From contig UQWL01000006.1 of assembly GCA_900544715.1 (NCBI GenBank), positions 1 through 64,000 on the forward strand: a stretch of 64,000 nucleotides of DNA, read 5' to 3'. This document shows, one piece after another, positions 9,602-18,155 of this stretch. Every line of letters begins with the position of its first letter. Position 1 is the first letter of the stretch. Both the position numbers and the translations under genes were made by a program. This stretch comes from an uncultured Oscillospiraceae bacterium. Lineage in GTDB: Bacteria; Bacillota; Clostridia; Oscillospirales; Acutalibacteraceae. The notes below the pieces were generated by a model. The model was given only the letters and a program-made list of their open reading frames with translations. It made no database searches and was not told where the DNA came from.

Positions 9602-9958
9602 TTGAAGGAAGTGGCAGAAAGATTGCGATCTTTGCGGGAAAGCGTTAAGTTGTCCCAGGTTAAAATGGCCGAGATCGTTGGCGTCAAGCAATCCAGCCTG
9701 AACCGTTATGAGCTGAATCAGGCTTCACCGACATTTGAAACACTTACCCGATATGCGGATTACTTCGATGTGTCCATGGATTATATCTTCGGACGTACGG
9801 ACAATCCTCAAGGAAAGCTGTATGAGTACAAGCCTAAAATCCAGCAGAACGACCCTCAGATGCAGAAGTTTGTTGAGATGTGCTTTGACCCCGCTTCTCC
9901 TATGAATGCACGACTCAAGGAAACGCTACTGCAAATGCTTGGGGAGGCGAAACAATGA
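9602..9958 (+). CDS. XRE-family regulator coupled to recombinase
   Basis: This is a small DNA-binding regulator of about 118 residues. The N-terminal Cro/C1 helix-turn-helix (about 5-65) includes LSQVKMAEIVGVKQSSLNRYE and ends in FDVSMDYIFGRTD, similar to the truncated regulator at the left window edge. The C-terminal 50 residues are unrecognised. A TTG start at 9602 with GGGGGTGA upstream fits best; ATG 9587 in the same frame is the alternative but has no ribosome site. Its stop overlaps the start of the recombinase gene (ATGA at 9955-9958), so the two proteins are translationally coupled and the regulator probably controls excision or integration. Confidence 0.85.
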   Translation: MKEVAERLRSLRESVKLSQVKMAEIVGVKQSSLNRYELNQASPTFETLTRYADYFDVSMDYIFGRTDNPQGKLYEYKPKIQQNDPQMQKFVEMCFDPASPMNARLKETLLQMLGEAKQ

Positions 9959-11550
9959 ATGTTGTCATCTATGCTCGCTACTCCAGTCATAGCCAGACTG
10001 AGCAATCCATTGAAGGACAGCTCCATACCTGTTATGAGTATGCTAAAAACAACGGCTATCTTGTTGTTGGGGAGTACATCGACCGCGCTCAGAGTGGAAC
10101 CACCGACAGCCGTGCCGAGTTTCAGAGGATGATTGCCGACAGCGACAAACATACCTTTGAGGGCGTTCTTGTATATCAGCTTGACCGCTTTGCTCGCAAC
10201 CGCTACGACAGCGCCATCAACAAAGCAAAACTGAAAAAGAACGGTGTGCGAGTGATCTCCGCACGGGAAAATATCAGTGATGATGCCAGCGGCATTCTGG
10301 TGGAAGGTGTTCTGGAAAGTATGGCTGAATACTACTCAGCGGAGCTTTCCCAAAAGATTCGCCGGGGCATGGAGATCAATGCGCAAAAGTGTTTGGCCAA
10401 TGGCAGCAATCCTGGTTTGGGCTATAAGGTGGATTCCGAACGTCGGTACTATGTGGATGAGGAAGAAGCAAAGATTGTCCGTGAGATTTTTGAACGGTAT
10501 GCCAGTGGAGAAACAGTTGCAGACATTATCCGTGATTTGAACCGCAGAAAGCTCACAACTTCTCTCGGCAAACCGTTTAATAAAAACAGCGTCCACCGCA
10601 TTTTGAACAACCGTCGTTACATCGGTTATTACCTCTACAAAGGACAGGAAACACCGGGCGGTATGCCCCGTATCATCGAAGATGAGCTGTTTGAGCGCGT
10701 CCACTATATCCTTGATCGCAACAAAAAAGCACCTGCCCGAGCCAGAGGGAGGGAAGAGTATCTGCTCACCACAAAGCTGTTCTGTGGCTACTGCCGGGAG
10801 ATGATGACCGGTTACGGTGGTACAGGAAAATCCGGCAAGACCTATCACTACTACGCCTGCAATAATTTCAAACGGCGCAAATGCAAAAAGAAGGTCATCG
10901 GTAAAGAGAAAATTGAGGATCGTGTGGTGTTGGAGTGCCGCAAGTTGCTGACAGATAGCAACATTGAGCGGATCGCGGCCTCGGTATCCGAGGTTTGTGA
11001 ATCCAACCGGGACACATCATCCATCAAACGCATCAGAGCTGCCATCCAGGAAGCAGACACCGCCATTGAGAATCTCTGGAAGGCACTGGAGCGGGGACAG
11101 GCGGCCGACATGATCACTGAGCGGATTGAAAAACGCCAGCACGAGAAAGATGAACTACAAGCACAGTTGGCTGTCGAGATGGCAAAGCAGGTGACTTTGA
11201 CAGCACCCCAGGTTAGAGCTTATCTCTACTCGCTCAGGCAAGGAGACAAGAACGACGAGAACATCAAGCGTGGGATCATCAATATCTTCCTCCGGGCGGT
11301 ATATTTGTATGATGACCGGTTCACCTTGATTTTGAACGGCAGCGACACACCAATCACAATTGATGACATCCTGCTGGACGAGATCGAGGATGGGCTTGAG
11401 GGTGATCTGACTAGCTGCGAAGGGTGTTCATCGTTGGTTGCGGACGCTCCACCAGAGACAAACCGCGTAGATATAGGCTTGGAGCCGTATCCACGCGGTT
11501 TTCTTTTTGTCTCTTCATCAGCCCGTGTGCAGTTCGTGTGCAACCGCTGA
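9955..11550 (+). CDS. Large serine recombinase (site-specific integrase/resolvase family)
   Basis: This enzyme integrates and excises mobile DNA through a 5'-phosphoserine link. The N-terminal resolvase domain begins IYARYSS, with the catalytic serine at residue 10, and contains QLDRFAR and the YYSAELSQKIRRGM helix. A recombinase domain (about 160-260) and a zinc ribbon (CGYC...C...C, about 280-310) follow, then a coiled coil and C-terminal domain. Length 531 is typical. It marks the right end of the island. Oddity: an apparent intrinsic terminator (11461-11509) lies inside the last 30 codons, so the annotated tail may be read-through sequence past the original gene end. Confidence 0.93.
   Translation: MNVVIYARYSSHSQTEQSIEGQLHTCYEYAKNNGYLVVGEYIDRAQSGTTDSRAEFQRMIADSDKHTFEGVLVYQLDRFARNRYDSAINKAKLKKNGVRVISARENISDDASGILVEGVLESMAEYYSAELSQKIRRGMEINAQKCLANGSNPGLGYKVDSERRYYVDEEEAKIVREIFERYASGETVADIIRDLNRRKLTTSLGKPFNKNSVHRILNNRRYIGYYLYKGQETPGGMPRIIEDELFERVHYILDRNKKAPARARGREEYLLTTKLFCGYCREMMTGYGGTGKSGKTYHYYACNNFKRRKCKKKVIGKEKIEDRVVLECRKLLTDSNIERIAASVSEVCESNRDTSSIKRIRAAIQEADTAIENLWKALERGQAADMITERIEKRQHEKDELQAQLAVEMAKQVTLTAPQVRAYLYSLRQGDKNDENIKRGIINIFLRAVYLYDDRFTLILNGSDTPITIDDILLDEIEDGLEGDLTSCEGCSSLVADAPPETNRVDIGLEPYPRGFLFVSSSARVQFVCNR
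11461..11509 (+). terminator. Intrinsic terminator-like hairpin within the recombinase 3' end
   Basis: AACCGCGT (11461-11468) pairs with ACGCGGTT (11493-11500), with a further GATA/TATC pairing inside the loop, followed by a T-rich run (TTCTTTTT). It lies about 40 bases before the recombinase stop codon. Confidence 0.6.
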
Positions 11551-11692
11551 GAAATATAATTCGCTGGCCTGTTAGATTTGGATGATAGATTGCATCAAAG
11601 AACGATTGATTTCTGTTGCTCACAAATAGACAATCCAGCATTTCTTCTGGATAGACTTAACACAATTTTTAATAAAACCACCCGAAAAATCG

Positions 11693-11721
11693 TTGATTTA
11701 TGCAGCAGTACGTGCTAAAAT
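11693..11721 (+). promoter_or_regulatory. Sigma-A-type promoter for the HAD/MFS genes
   Basis: The -35 box TTGATT (11693-11698) is separated by 17 bases from the -10 box TAAAAT (11716-11721), about 45 bases upstream of the HAD gene. It is the first chromosomal promoter after the island edge. Confidence 0.6.
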
Positions 11722-11769
11722 GAATTCCATATCCGGTTCCTGAAGAAAAAAGGATGGCAGGTTGTGCGC

Positions 11770-12342
11770 ATGGGCGTAAACGTTTACGATTTTGACAATA
11801 CCATTTATGACGGCGAATCGCTGGTCGATTTGATTCTCTACTACATCCCGCGTGATCCACGAATTTGGAGGTATCTCCCCCAGCTGATCCGGATTGCCTT
11901 CCGGGATCGTTTCCGCCTTTTTACGGTGGAGGAAGCGGTCAGGGCCTATGCGGGGTTTTTGGAGGGGTATTATGTAAAGCTCTCCAGCCTCGAAGAGGAT
12001 GTGGTGCGCTTTTGGAACCGCCATGAGCACAAAATTAAGCCCTTTTATGAGAAACAGCGCAGGGCGGATGATATTATCGTGTCCGGCAGCACAGATTTTT
12101 TGCTGGCGGAAATCATGAAACGGATGGGAATCACCCGCTATATCGGCTCTTCCATTGATCCGCGCACGGGAAAATTTACAAGGCTCTGTTTCCTAGAAAA
12201 TAAGGTAAAATTATTTCAGGAGCAATATCCCAACGTGCAGATCGCAAACTTCTACACTGATTCCATGAACGACAGGGCGATGATGGATATTTCAATCCAT
12301 GTGTTCCTTGTGAAAAAGAATCAAGTGACCCAAATCAAATAG
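11770..12342 (+). CDS. HAD-superfamily phosphatase (phosphoserine-phosphatase-like)
   Basis: This is a cytoplasmic phosphatase of the haloacid dehalogenase superfamily. Motif I is DFDNT with nucleophile D7 and acid/base D9. Motif II is SGSTDFL, and the C-terminal motif is YTDSMNDRAM, which holds the metal-binding aspartates. About 190 residues matches the HAD-IB/PSP-like group; the substrate is unknown. ATG 11770 is chosen with a GCAGG site; GTG 11764 is an alternative. It lies 11 bases before a GPH-family transporter on the same strand, suggesting that the imported compound or a derivative is dephosphorylated. Confidence 0.88.
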   Translation: MGVNVYDFDNTIYDGESLVDLILYYIPRDPRIWRYLPQLIRIAFRDRFRLFTVEEAVRAYAGFLEGYYVKLSSLEEDVVRFWNRHEHKIKPFYEKQRRADDIIVSGSTDFLLAEIMKRMGITRYIGSSIDPRTGKFTRLCFLENKVKLFQEQYPNVQIANFYTDSMNDRAMMDISIHVFLVKKNQVTQIK

Positions 12343-12353
12343 GAGGAATGTAA

Positions 12354-13874
12354 ATGGGAAAACTCAACGAATTCCTGAACCGTAAGATTATCCAGAAGGA
12401 CGTTGGCGAGGAAACTTATCTGACCTGGAAGGAAACGATCTCTTACGCTTTGGGCAGAGGCGCGCAGGGCATGAGCACGAGCATGACGAGTTCAAAGTAT
12501 ATTAACTACTTTTTGACGAATGTGCTCTTTAAAAAGCTCTCCAATCCAATGGGCGTCGCCTCCAACATTCGCTTTTTCTGTGGCATCTTCGATGCGATTA
12601 ACGACCCCATTATGGGCGTTATCGTTGACAAGACCCGGACGAAAGAGGGCCAGATGCGCCCGTATATCAAATGGGCTCCCTGGTTTGTTTCCCTAGTGAT
12701 GATCCTGTTCTTCATCGGCAGCGCGGATGCTCCGCCTGTGCTAAACATTATCTACACGACGATCCTGTTTGTGGGCCTCGATGTTACATATACCGCATTC
12801 GATATTCCCATGGGGGCACTGGCCTTTTCCATTACGCCAAGCGGGATTGAGCGGACGAAGCTGTTCGGCGTGAGCTCCATTGTCCGCTCTGTGGTCGGCG
12901 CGCTTCCCCAAGTGTTTGTCGCCGCTGCCGCATGGCTCCCCTATTTTAAAAGCCACACGCCGCAGGCCTACCTAACATCCGCCGCTGTTTCGGCGATCGG
13001 CATCATTTTCCTTACCCGGCTCACCTTCCGCAATACAAGAGAACGCGCGGAGCACCGGGAAGACGTGCCCTCCGTGCGCGAGTGTTTTGGGCTGCTGTTT
13101 AAAAACCGGCCACTTCTGATGCTTTTCCTGGGCAACATCTTTTTTGTCGTGTGCAAAATTGCGGAGCAGGTTTCCTTCTATTTTGTGGCGGATTTGATGT
13201 TTGACCGCAAGTATAATGTCGTTGTCGATGTGATCAAATTCCCGGGCTTCCTGCTGGCGGGCCTGATTGTGCCGAAGCTGATTGAAATGGCGGGGCGCAA
13301 GGCGGATTCCAAGCGGTTTTATCAACTCTGCTGCGTGAGTGCAATTGTGATTCATATCCTGTTTGCAGTGGTATGCTACCGCGGCCTGATGCTCAAGGAT
13401 CCGGGCAGCCCGGTTTCCCTCCTGACGGGCGTTTTTGTCATCCTGTTTACCGGCCTTACCACCATCCCTCTGGAGTTTAAAAATTTGATCCAGAAGGAGA
13501 TGGAGGCGGAAACGGTTGACTATATTGAGTGGAAAACCGGCACCCGCGTGGAGGGCATCATGCTCTCCATCATGAGCTTTACCGGTAAGATTGAAAACAC
13601 CTTTTCCTCTTCCATCGGCCTCGCCATTCTCGGCCTGACCGGTTATGCGCAGCACGTTGAGGGCAGTATGATTCAGAATACGCAAACAAACTGGGCGCTG
13701 TTTTTGATGACGACGATCGTCCCCGCAATCGGTTATCTGCTTATGCTGATCCCCATGCATTTCTATAACATCACGGGTGACGGCCACCGCCAGATGATGA
13801 AGGAGATCATGGAGCGGCGGGCGCTTCGTAAAGAGCAGCGGGCTCAGGAAGATGGGTTTGCCCCTCTGGATTAA
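12354..13874 (+). CDS. MFS transporter, glycoside-pentoside-hexuronide:cation symporter type
   Basis: This is a 506-residue polytopic membrane protein with about 12 helices. The loop motif DxxxDPIMGVIVDKTRTKEG-like sequence (residues 80-98; here INDPIMGVIVDKTRTKEGQM) is the signature of the GPH symporter group within the major facilitator superfamily, which imports sugars or glycosides with a cation. The AGGAGG ribosome site lies 7 bases before the ATG. It is sandwiched between two phosphatase-family genes (HAD upstream, metallophosphoesterase downstream). A strong terminator follows at 13883. The substrate is not readable from sequence. Confidence 0.88.
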   Translation: MGKLNEFLNRKIIQKDVGEETYLTWKETISYALGRGAQGMSTSMTSSKYINYFLTNVLFKKLSNPMGVASNIRFFCGIFDAINDPIMGVIVDKTRTKEGQMRPYIKWAPWFVSLVMILFFIGSADAPPVLNIIYTTILFVGLDVTYTAFDIPMGALAFSITPSGIERTKLFGVSSIVRSVVGALPQVFVAAAAWLPYFKSHTPQAYLTSAAVSAIGIIFLTRLTFRNTRERAEHREDVPSVRECFGLLFKNRPLLMLFLGNIFFVVCKIAEQVSFYFVADLMFDRKYNVVVDVIKFPGFLLAGLIVPKLIEMAGRKADSKRFYQLCCVSAIVIHILFAVVCYRGLMLKDPGSPVSLLTGVFVILFTGLTTIPLEFKNLIQKEMEAETVDYIEWKTGTRVEGIMLSIMSFTGKIENTFSSSIGLAILGLTGYAQHVEGSMIQNTQTNWALFLMTTIVPAIGYLLMLIPMHFYNITGDGHRQMMKEIMERRALRKEQRAQEDGFAPLD

Positions 13875-13882
13875 AGCTTTTG

Positions 13883-13916
13883 CCGGGCGGCTCTGATCGG
13901 GCCGCCCGGTTTTTCT
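13883..13916 (+). terminator. Intrinsic terminator after the MFS gene
   Basis: A perfect 9-bp stem (CCGGGCGGC 13883-13891 with GCCGCCCGG 13901-13909) is followed by a T run. The next gene starts only 45 bases later with no clear promoter, so it may depend on partial read-through. Confidence 0.85.
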
Positions 13917-13960
13917 TACAGCACGAGGCAGACAGCTCATGAGGAAAGGGGATCTTACAA

Positions 13961-15340
13961 ATGGAAAGGCCACTCAAGCTCACCTTCCTTGCAGATACGC
14001 ATTATTACAGCAAAAGCCTGGGGACCAGCGGGCGGCAGTATGAGCTGCGCTCTGGCTCCGATCAAAAATGCCTGGCGGAAACAAAAGAGATCATTACGGC
14101 CGCATTTGAGGAGATCGGCCATTCCGATACAGACGCCGTGATGATCGCAGGCGATCTGACCAATGACGGCGAACGGGTGTGCCATGAGGAATTCCGGGAA
14201 TTGGCGCGTGGTCTGGCGCAAAAAAAGCCATTATATCTGATTACCGCCACGCATGATTGGTGCTGCGACGGCAACCCCCGCAGATATGACGGGGATATGG
14301 TTTTCCATGACGTGCCTACGCTTTCGAGCGAAGCGCTCTATGATTTTTATTATGACTTTGGGCCAAAGCAGGCAATCAGCATGTTTCAAACGCATTTGGG
14401 CACCGCGTCCTATGTTGTCGCGCTGAACGACTCCGTGTGGCTGCTCGCACTGATTGACGATCAAAACGGCAAAGGCCGGGCCGGTTTTCTGGAAAACCAT
14501 TTTCTGTGGATTGAGGAGCAGATCCGCCACGCGCAGGCGCATGGAATTTTGGTAATCGGCATGGAGCATCACCTGCTGCTGCCCCATGTGAGCAGCCTGT
14601 TTACAGGCGGCGCATGCGTGGGGGATCGGGAGGAGGTTGCCGCTCGCCTGGCGGACGCAGGCCTGCGCTATATGATCGTCGGCCACAGCCACATTCAGCA
14701 CACGAAGCGGTTCGTCAGCGAAACAGGGAACCCCCTAACGGAGATCAATGTGGGCTCCCTGTGCGGCTACCCGGGGCCGATTTGCGAAATCACCGTCCAG
14801 CCGGATCAAACGCTCTCGTATGAGGTGCGCCATCTCACCTCCTTCCGTTTGGATGGAAGGGAAATTGACGCCCAGCGCTTTTTCAAGCAGCACGCCACCG
14901 CGATGATCCGGCGCGTTTTGGAAAGCCCGAACCGCCGGGAATTCACAGACCGCCTGACCGCCCTCCAACTGCCGGGGGCGAAAATCGGCCGCTTCTATGG
15001 GGTGGTTCACCCTGTTCTGCGGTTTCTCCGCACGGCGGATCTCGGCCGGTGCTACCGCCTGTTAAAGCGGATTGGGCTGGCGCGCGGCATTCAAAAAGAA
15101 TGGGTGACAGCATATGCGCACATGCCGCTGACGGACGTGATCGATGGGATGATGTGCAGCTTCCTCGACGGGGCCCATGAGAAGCATCGCCGTGACTCCG
15201 CCTATTATCGGCTGGTGATGGGGGCGGTAGCCATCCCCTCCCGCCTGTTTCCCAAAAATGAGGATTTAAAAAAACTGATCGACGCGGCGGATGAGATCCT
15301 GGCCGGCGGTGAGCTCGACGCCCAGCGGGCAGAAATTTGA
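13961..15340 (+). CDS. Metallophosphoesterase (calcineurin-like)
   Basis: This is a predicted dimetal phosphoesterase of 459 residues. Motifs in order: D12-x-H14 in FLADTHYY, AGDLTNDGE (the GD motif), ATHDW where most family members have GNHD/E, and GHSHIQH near residue 246 (the GHxH motif). The Asn-to-Thr change in the third motif is visible and may change activity. No signal peptide is evident. The C-terminal about 180 residues are a helical extension found in some clostridial homologues. It follows the HAD and GPH genes and may act in the same pathway. The substrate is unknown. Confidence 0.88.
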   Translation: MERPLKLTFLADTHYYSKSLGTSGRQYELRSGSDQKCLAETKEIITAAFEEIGHSDTDAVMIAGDLTNDGERVCHEEFRELARGLAQKKPLYLITATHDWCCDGNPRRYDGDMVFHDVPTLSSEALYDFYYDFGPKQAISMFQTHLGTASYVVALNDSVWLLALIDDQNGKGRAGFLENHFLWIEEQIRHAQAHGILVIGMEHHLLLPHVSSLFTGGACVGDREEVAARLADAGLRYMIVGHSHIQHTKRFVSETGNPLTEINVGSLCGYPGPICEITVQPDQTLSYEVRHLTSFRLDGREIDAQRFFKQHATAMIRRVLESPNRREFTDRLTALQLPGAKIGRFYGVVHPVLRFLRTADLGRCYRLLKRIGLARGIQKEWVTAYAHMPLTDVIDGMMCSFLDGAHEKHRRDSAYYRLVMGAVAIPSRLFPKNEDLKKLIDAADEILAGGELDAQRAEI

Positions 15341-15399
15341 GAAATTAAAGAAAGTTGATCTTCTTCTCCCCGCAGCCTTCCTTTAAAAAGCAACAGTTG

Positions 15400-15456
15400 C
15401 GCCCTTTCTTCAACCGGCATAAGATGAACTATCTTATTCTGACTGAAGAAAGGGCG
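15400..15456 (+). promoter_or_regulatory. RNA hairpin that buries the ribosome site of the SDR gene
   Basis: A perfect 13-bp lower stem pairs CGCCCTTTCTTCA (15400-15412) with TGAAGAAAGGGCG (15444-15456). After a symmetric 6/6 internal loop, a 7-bp upper stem pairs ATAAGAT (15419-15425) with ATCTTAT (15431-15437). The only good Shine-Dalgarno sequence for the ATG at 15462 (GAAAGGG) is in the right arm, so the structure would block translation. There is no T run, so it is not a plain terminator. Confidence 0.7.
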
Positions 15457-15461
15457 TTATT

Positions 15462-16373
15462 ATGTCTTATCCAACTTACCCCTACCGTGGAGCAGAGGAA
15501 AAATGCCGCACAGTGGGGCTCACCTTCCCGCCGCAGCACCAGCCTCGCCAGCCGGGGATGGAATACCTGATGGATCCGCTGCCCATTGCCGAAAACCCCG
15601 CTGCCAAAGGCAGCGGCAAGCTCAAAGGGAAAACCGCGCTGATTACGGGAGGCGACAGTGGCATCGGGCGTGCCGTGGCCTATGCATTCGCAAAAGAAGG
15701 GGCGAACATTGCCATCTCCTACCTGGATGAAGAGCGCGACGCCCGAGAAACGCAAAAGCATATCGAGGCGCTCGGCGCTCGGTGCATCCTCCTGCCTGCC
15801 GACCTGCGGGAGCGGCGCAATGCCAAACGGATTGTCAAAGAAACCGTTGAATTGTTCGGCGGGATCGATGTACTCGTCAACAACCATGGCGTCCAATTTG
15901 TGCGCGAGAGCATCCTCGATATCACACAGGATCAGCTCACCGATACATTTGAAACCAATGTCTATGGGTTTTTCTATGTCATCCAGGAGGCGCTTCCCTT
16001 TATCCCGGAGGGTGGGGCGATCATCAACACCACCTCGATCACCGCCTATCAGGGCGATGATAAGCTCATCGACTACAGCGCCACAAAGGGCGCGATCGTC
16101 TCCCTAACCCGTTCGCTTGCAAAATCCCTCGTCAGCCGCAAAATCCGGGTCAACGCCGTTGCGCCGGGGCCGGTATGGACGCCGCTGCAGCCCGCCTCCT
16201 TCCCGGCCGACGCGCTGGAAACCTTCGGCTCCTTCCCCTCGGAAACGCCGATGGGCCGCGCCGGGCAGCCGTTCGAAATGGCGCAGGGCTATGTCTATCT
16301 CGCGTGCGACGATTCCGCTTTTATGACGGGGCAGGTGCTGCACATCGACGGCGGCTCCTTCGGCTATTCCTGA
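15462..16373 (+). CDS. Short-chain dehydrogenase/reductase, general-stress/glucose-dehydrogenase-like
   Basis: This is an NAD(P)-dependent oxidoreductase of 303 residues. The cofactor loop is TGGDSGIG (62-69); NNHG, the catalytic serine region (NTTSI) and the catalytic pair Y205-x-x-x-K209 (YSATK) follow, with PGPVWTPL after it. The roughly 45-residue N-terminal extension (QPRQPGMEYLMDP) is typical of the B. subtilis YhdF/YdaD stress-protein group. The ribosome site is sequestered in a long hairpin (15400-15456), suggesting translational control. Its end overlaps the convergent RluA gene by 10 bases, with no terminator between them. Confidence 0.92.
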   Translation: MSYPTYPYRGAEEKCRTVGLTFPPQHQPRQPGMEYLMDPLPIAENPAAKGSGKLKGKTALITGGDSGIGRAVAYAFAKEGANIAISYLDEERDARETQKHIEALGARCILLPADLRERRNAKRIVKETVELFGGIDVLVNNHGVQFVRESILDITQDQLTDTFETNVYGFFYVIQEALPFIPEGGAIINTTSITAYQGDDKLIDYSATKGAIVSLTRSLAKSLVSRKIRVNAVAPGPVWTPLQPASFPADALETFGSFPSETPMGRAGQPFEMAQGYVYLACDDSAFMTGQVLHIDGGSFGYS

Positions 16374-17248
16374 ATCGGGCGCATCTGCGCGCACAGCGCC
16401 GCAAAATCAGGGGGAAGCGGGGCCTCTACCGTCATCCGTTTGCCGGAAACGGGGTGCTCAAACCGGGCGCTGACACAGTGCAGCGCCTGCCGGGCGATCC
16501 GGCCATCTCCTGTGCCATACATCGTATCCCCCACAAGGGGCGTGCCGAGGGATGCAAAATGCACGCGAATTTGATGCGTGCGCCCGGTTTCCAGCCGGAT
16601 TCGCAGGAGCGTCATCGCATCCCCCTGCATGACCGCCGTCCAATGGGTCACCGCCGGCAGGCCGCCCTCGCCTACCGCACGGCTGGTGTGCATCGGGTTG
16701 GGCCGGATGATGGGCCGGTCGATCGTCCCGCTGCCCTGATACAGACCGGAGACTACCGCGAGGTATTCTTTTTCCACCTTGCCGGAAAGCCGCGCGGCGG
16801 CATAGCGGTTGAGCGCGCAGAGCACGATGCCGGAAGTGTCCCTGTCCAACCTGCCCACACAGCGCATGGCGCACTGGCGCCCCTGCTCCTGAAAATAGGC
16901 GGCCACCGCATTGGCAAGCGTATCGCCCTGATGATTGTGGGTGGGGTGCATGGCAAGGCCCGCGGGCTTATTAAGGATCAGCAGGTCGTCATCCTCATAG
17001 CGAATATCGAGCGGAAGTTGGAGCGGCTCTACACGGTTCAAATCGTCCGGCAGGCAGAGCGTCAGCTCATCCCCCTCCCGGAGCCGGTCAATTGTGCGGG
17101 TTTGCACGCCGTTGAGGCAGATGCCGTCCGGCAGCCGCTTGAGCGATTGGACGAGCCGCGCCGACAGCCCTGCCTCCCCACGCAGGAAATGGACGACCTT
17201 CCGGCCGTCATACCTTGCGTCGATCTGAAAGCGCAGGATGCGCGGCAT
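16364..17248 (-). CDS. RluA-family pseudouridine synthase
   Basis: This enzyme isomerises uridine to pseudouridine in rRNA or tRNA. An N-terminal S4-like RNA-binding domain (about 1-75) is followed by the catalytic domain with GRLDRDTSG (about 132-140), whose first Asp is the nucleophile; later ETGRTHQIRVH and GDTMYG match the family. I chose the ATG at 17248, preceded by GGGGGAAG; an upstream in-frame extension to 17305 overlaps the epimerase gene. The RluD/RluC/RluA target cannot be settled from sequence. It is the last gene of a TSCPD, epimerase, RluA set on this strand. Confidence 0.92.
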   Translation of the reverse strand: MPRILRFQIDARYDGRKVVHFLRGEAGLSARLVQSLKRLPDGICLNGVQTRTIDRLREGDELTLCLPDDLNRVEPLQLPLDIRYEDDDLLILNKPAGLAMHPTHNHQGDTLANAVAAYFQEQGRQCAMRCVGRLDRDTSGIVLCALNRYAAARLSGKVEKEYLAVVSGLYQGSGTIDRPIIRPNPMHTSRAVGEGGLPAVTHWTAVMQGDAMTLLRIRLETGRTHQIRVHFASLGTPLVGDTMYGTGDGRIARQALHCVSARFEHPVSGKRMTVEAPLPPDFAALCAQMRPIQE

Positions 17249-17267
17249 GGCTCTTCCCCCAATCCGG

Positions 17268-18128
17268 TTAAAAATCGTGCAATTCGATCTGCATCTTAAA
17301 ATCAAAGCGGCCTTTGCCCTCCAGCCGCTGGATGCCCTGCTTCTGCGTAAAATCCAAGGCCGACCGGCAGGGATCCGCTACGCCGTACCATGGTTCCATG
17401 CAAACGAACGGAGCGCCTGGCTTCGCCCAAAGCCCAAGATAAGGCGCGCCGCCGAGCGTAACGGTAACAACACGCCCCTTGCGGCGGCTTTCCAGCGTAA
17501 CGTAGCGGGAATGCAGGCCGGAAAGGATCAGCGCGTCATGAAGAAAGAGCTCCTCTGTAATTTCAATTTCACGGCCATCGCCGGGCACGGGAAACATCTC
17601 GCCAGTACGCAGGCCATCCGCTCCGATGCGCTGAGTATGCAGATTTTCCTCCCGGCATTCAAAGCGGAGCGTATCCCCAATGGCACAGTAAAAGGCCGGA
17701 TGCGCGCCGAGCGAAAAATACAGCGGCTCCTCCGCTGGGTTGAGCACGGTATGGGTCACCCCCAGCTTTTGCCCCTTTAGGTGATACGTAATGCGCAATT
17801 CAAAGGCAAAGGGATATTGGGCGCGTGTTTCCGCATCGTCCGTCAGCGAAAAAACAAGCCGGTCTTTCGCTTCATCCACGCAGAAAAAGCGTTTTCTGCG
17901 TGCAAAGCCGTGCCGGGGCATCTGATAAGGCTGGCCGCCCAGCAGATAGCGGTCTTCTGCCAGGCCTCCAACGATTGGGAAGAGAATCGGCGCCTGCCCT
18001 GACCAAATAGCGGGGTCACCCTGCCAGAGGTATTCATAGCCGTCTTTCCTCCGGCGCAGGCTGTGCAGCTGTGCGCCAAGCTCATCCACTTCCACATGCG
18101 CAAAGGCGTTTCCCATCTGATGATACAT
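17268..18128 (-). CDS. Aldose 1-epimerase family protein (LacX/YeaD-like)
   Basis: This 286-residue protein has the galactose mutarotase-like beta-sandwich pattern: SGQAPILFPIVGGL, RHGFARRKRF near residue 80, then SLGAHPAFYC. Together these carry the conserved His and surrounding residues of the LACX/aldose 1-epimerase group. It probably interconverts anomers of a sugar or sugar phosphate in the cytoplasm; the exact sugar is not known. Start ATG 18128 has a GGGGGGAG site. It lies 27 bases after the TSCPD gene and 19 bases before rluA, so all three are likely one transcript. Confidence 0.88.
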   Translation of the reverse strand: MYHQMGNAFAHVEVDELGAQLHSLRRRKDGYEYLWQGDPAIWSGQAPILFPIVGGLAEDRYLLGGQPYQMPRHGFARRKRFFCVDEAKDRLVFSLTDDAETRAQYPFAFELRITYHLKGQKLGVTHTVLNPAEEPLYFSLGAHPAFYCAIGDTLRFECREENLHTQRIGADGLRTGEMFPVPGDGREIEITEELFLHDALILSGLHSRYVTLESRRKGRVVTVTLGGAPYLGLWAKPGAPFVCMEPWYGVADPCRSALDFTQKQGIQRLEGKGRFDFKMQIELHDF

Positions 18129-18155
18129 CCGTTTGCTCCCCCCTGTAAAAGCTGT

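Noticed and set aside
9340..9648. 102-codon open frame in the spacer before the recombinase regulator
   Set aside because: It has no ribosome site, crosses two inverted repeats, overlaps the regulator start in another frame and has an implausible composition.
12972..13973. 333-codon minus-strand frame opposite the MFS gene
   Set aside because: Crosses the MFS terminator and has no ribosome site; the sense gene has clear family motifs.
16175..17299. 374-codon plus-strand frame opposite rluA
   Set aside because: Arises from high GC in the real minus-strand gene; protein sequence is Arg/His/Ala-rich with no family pattern.
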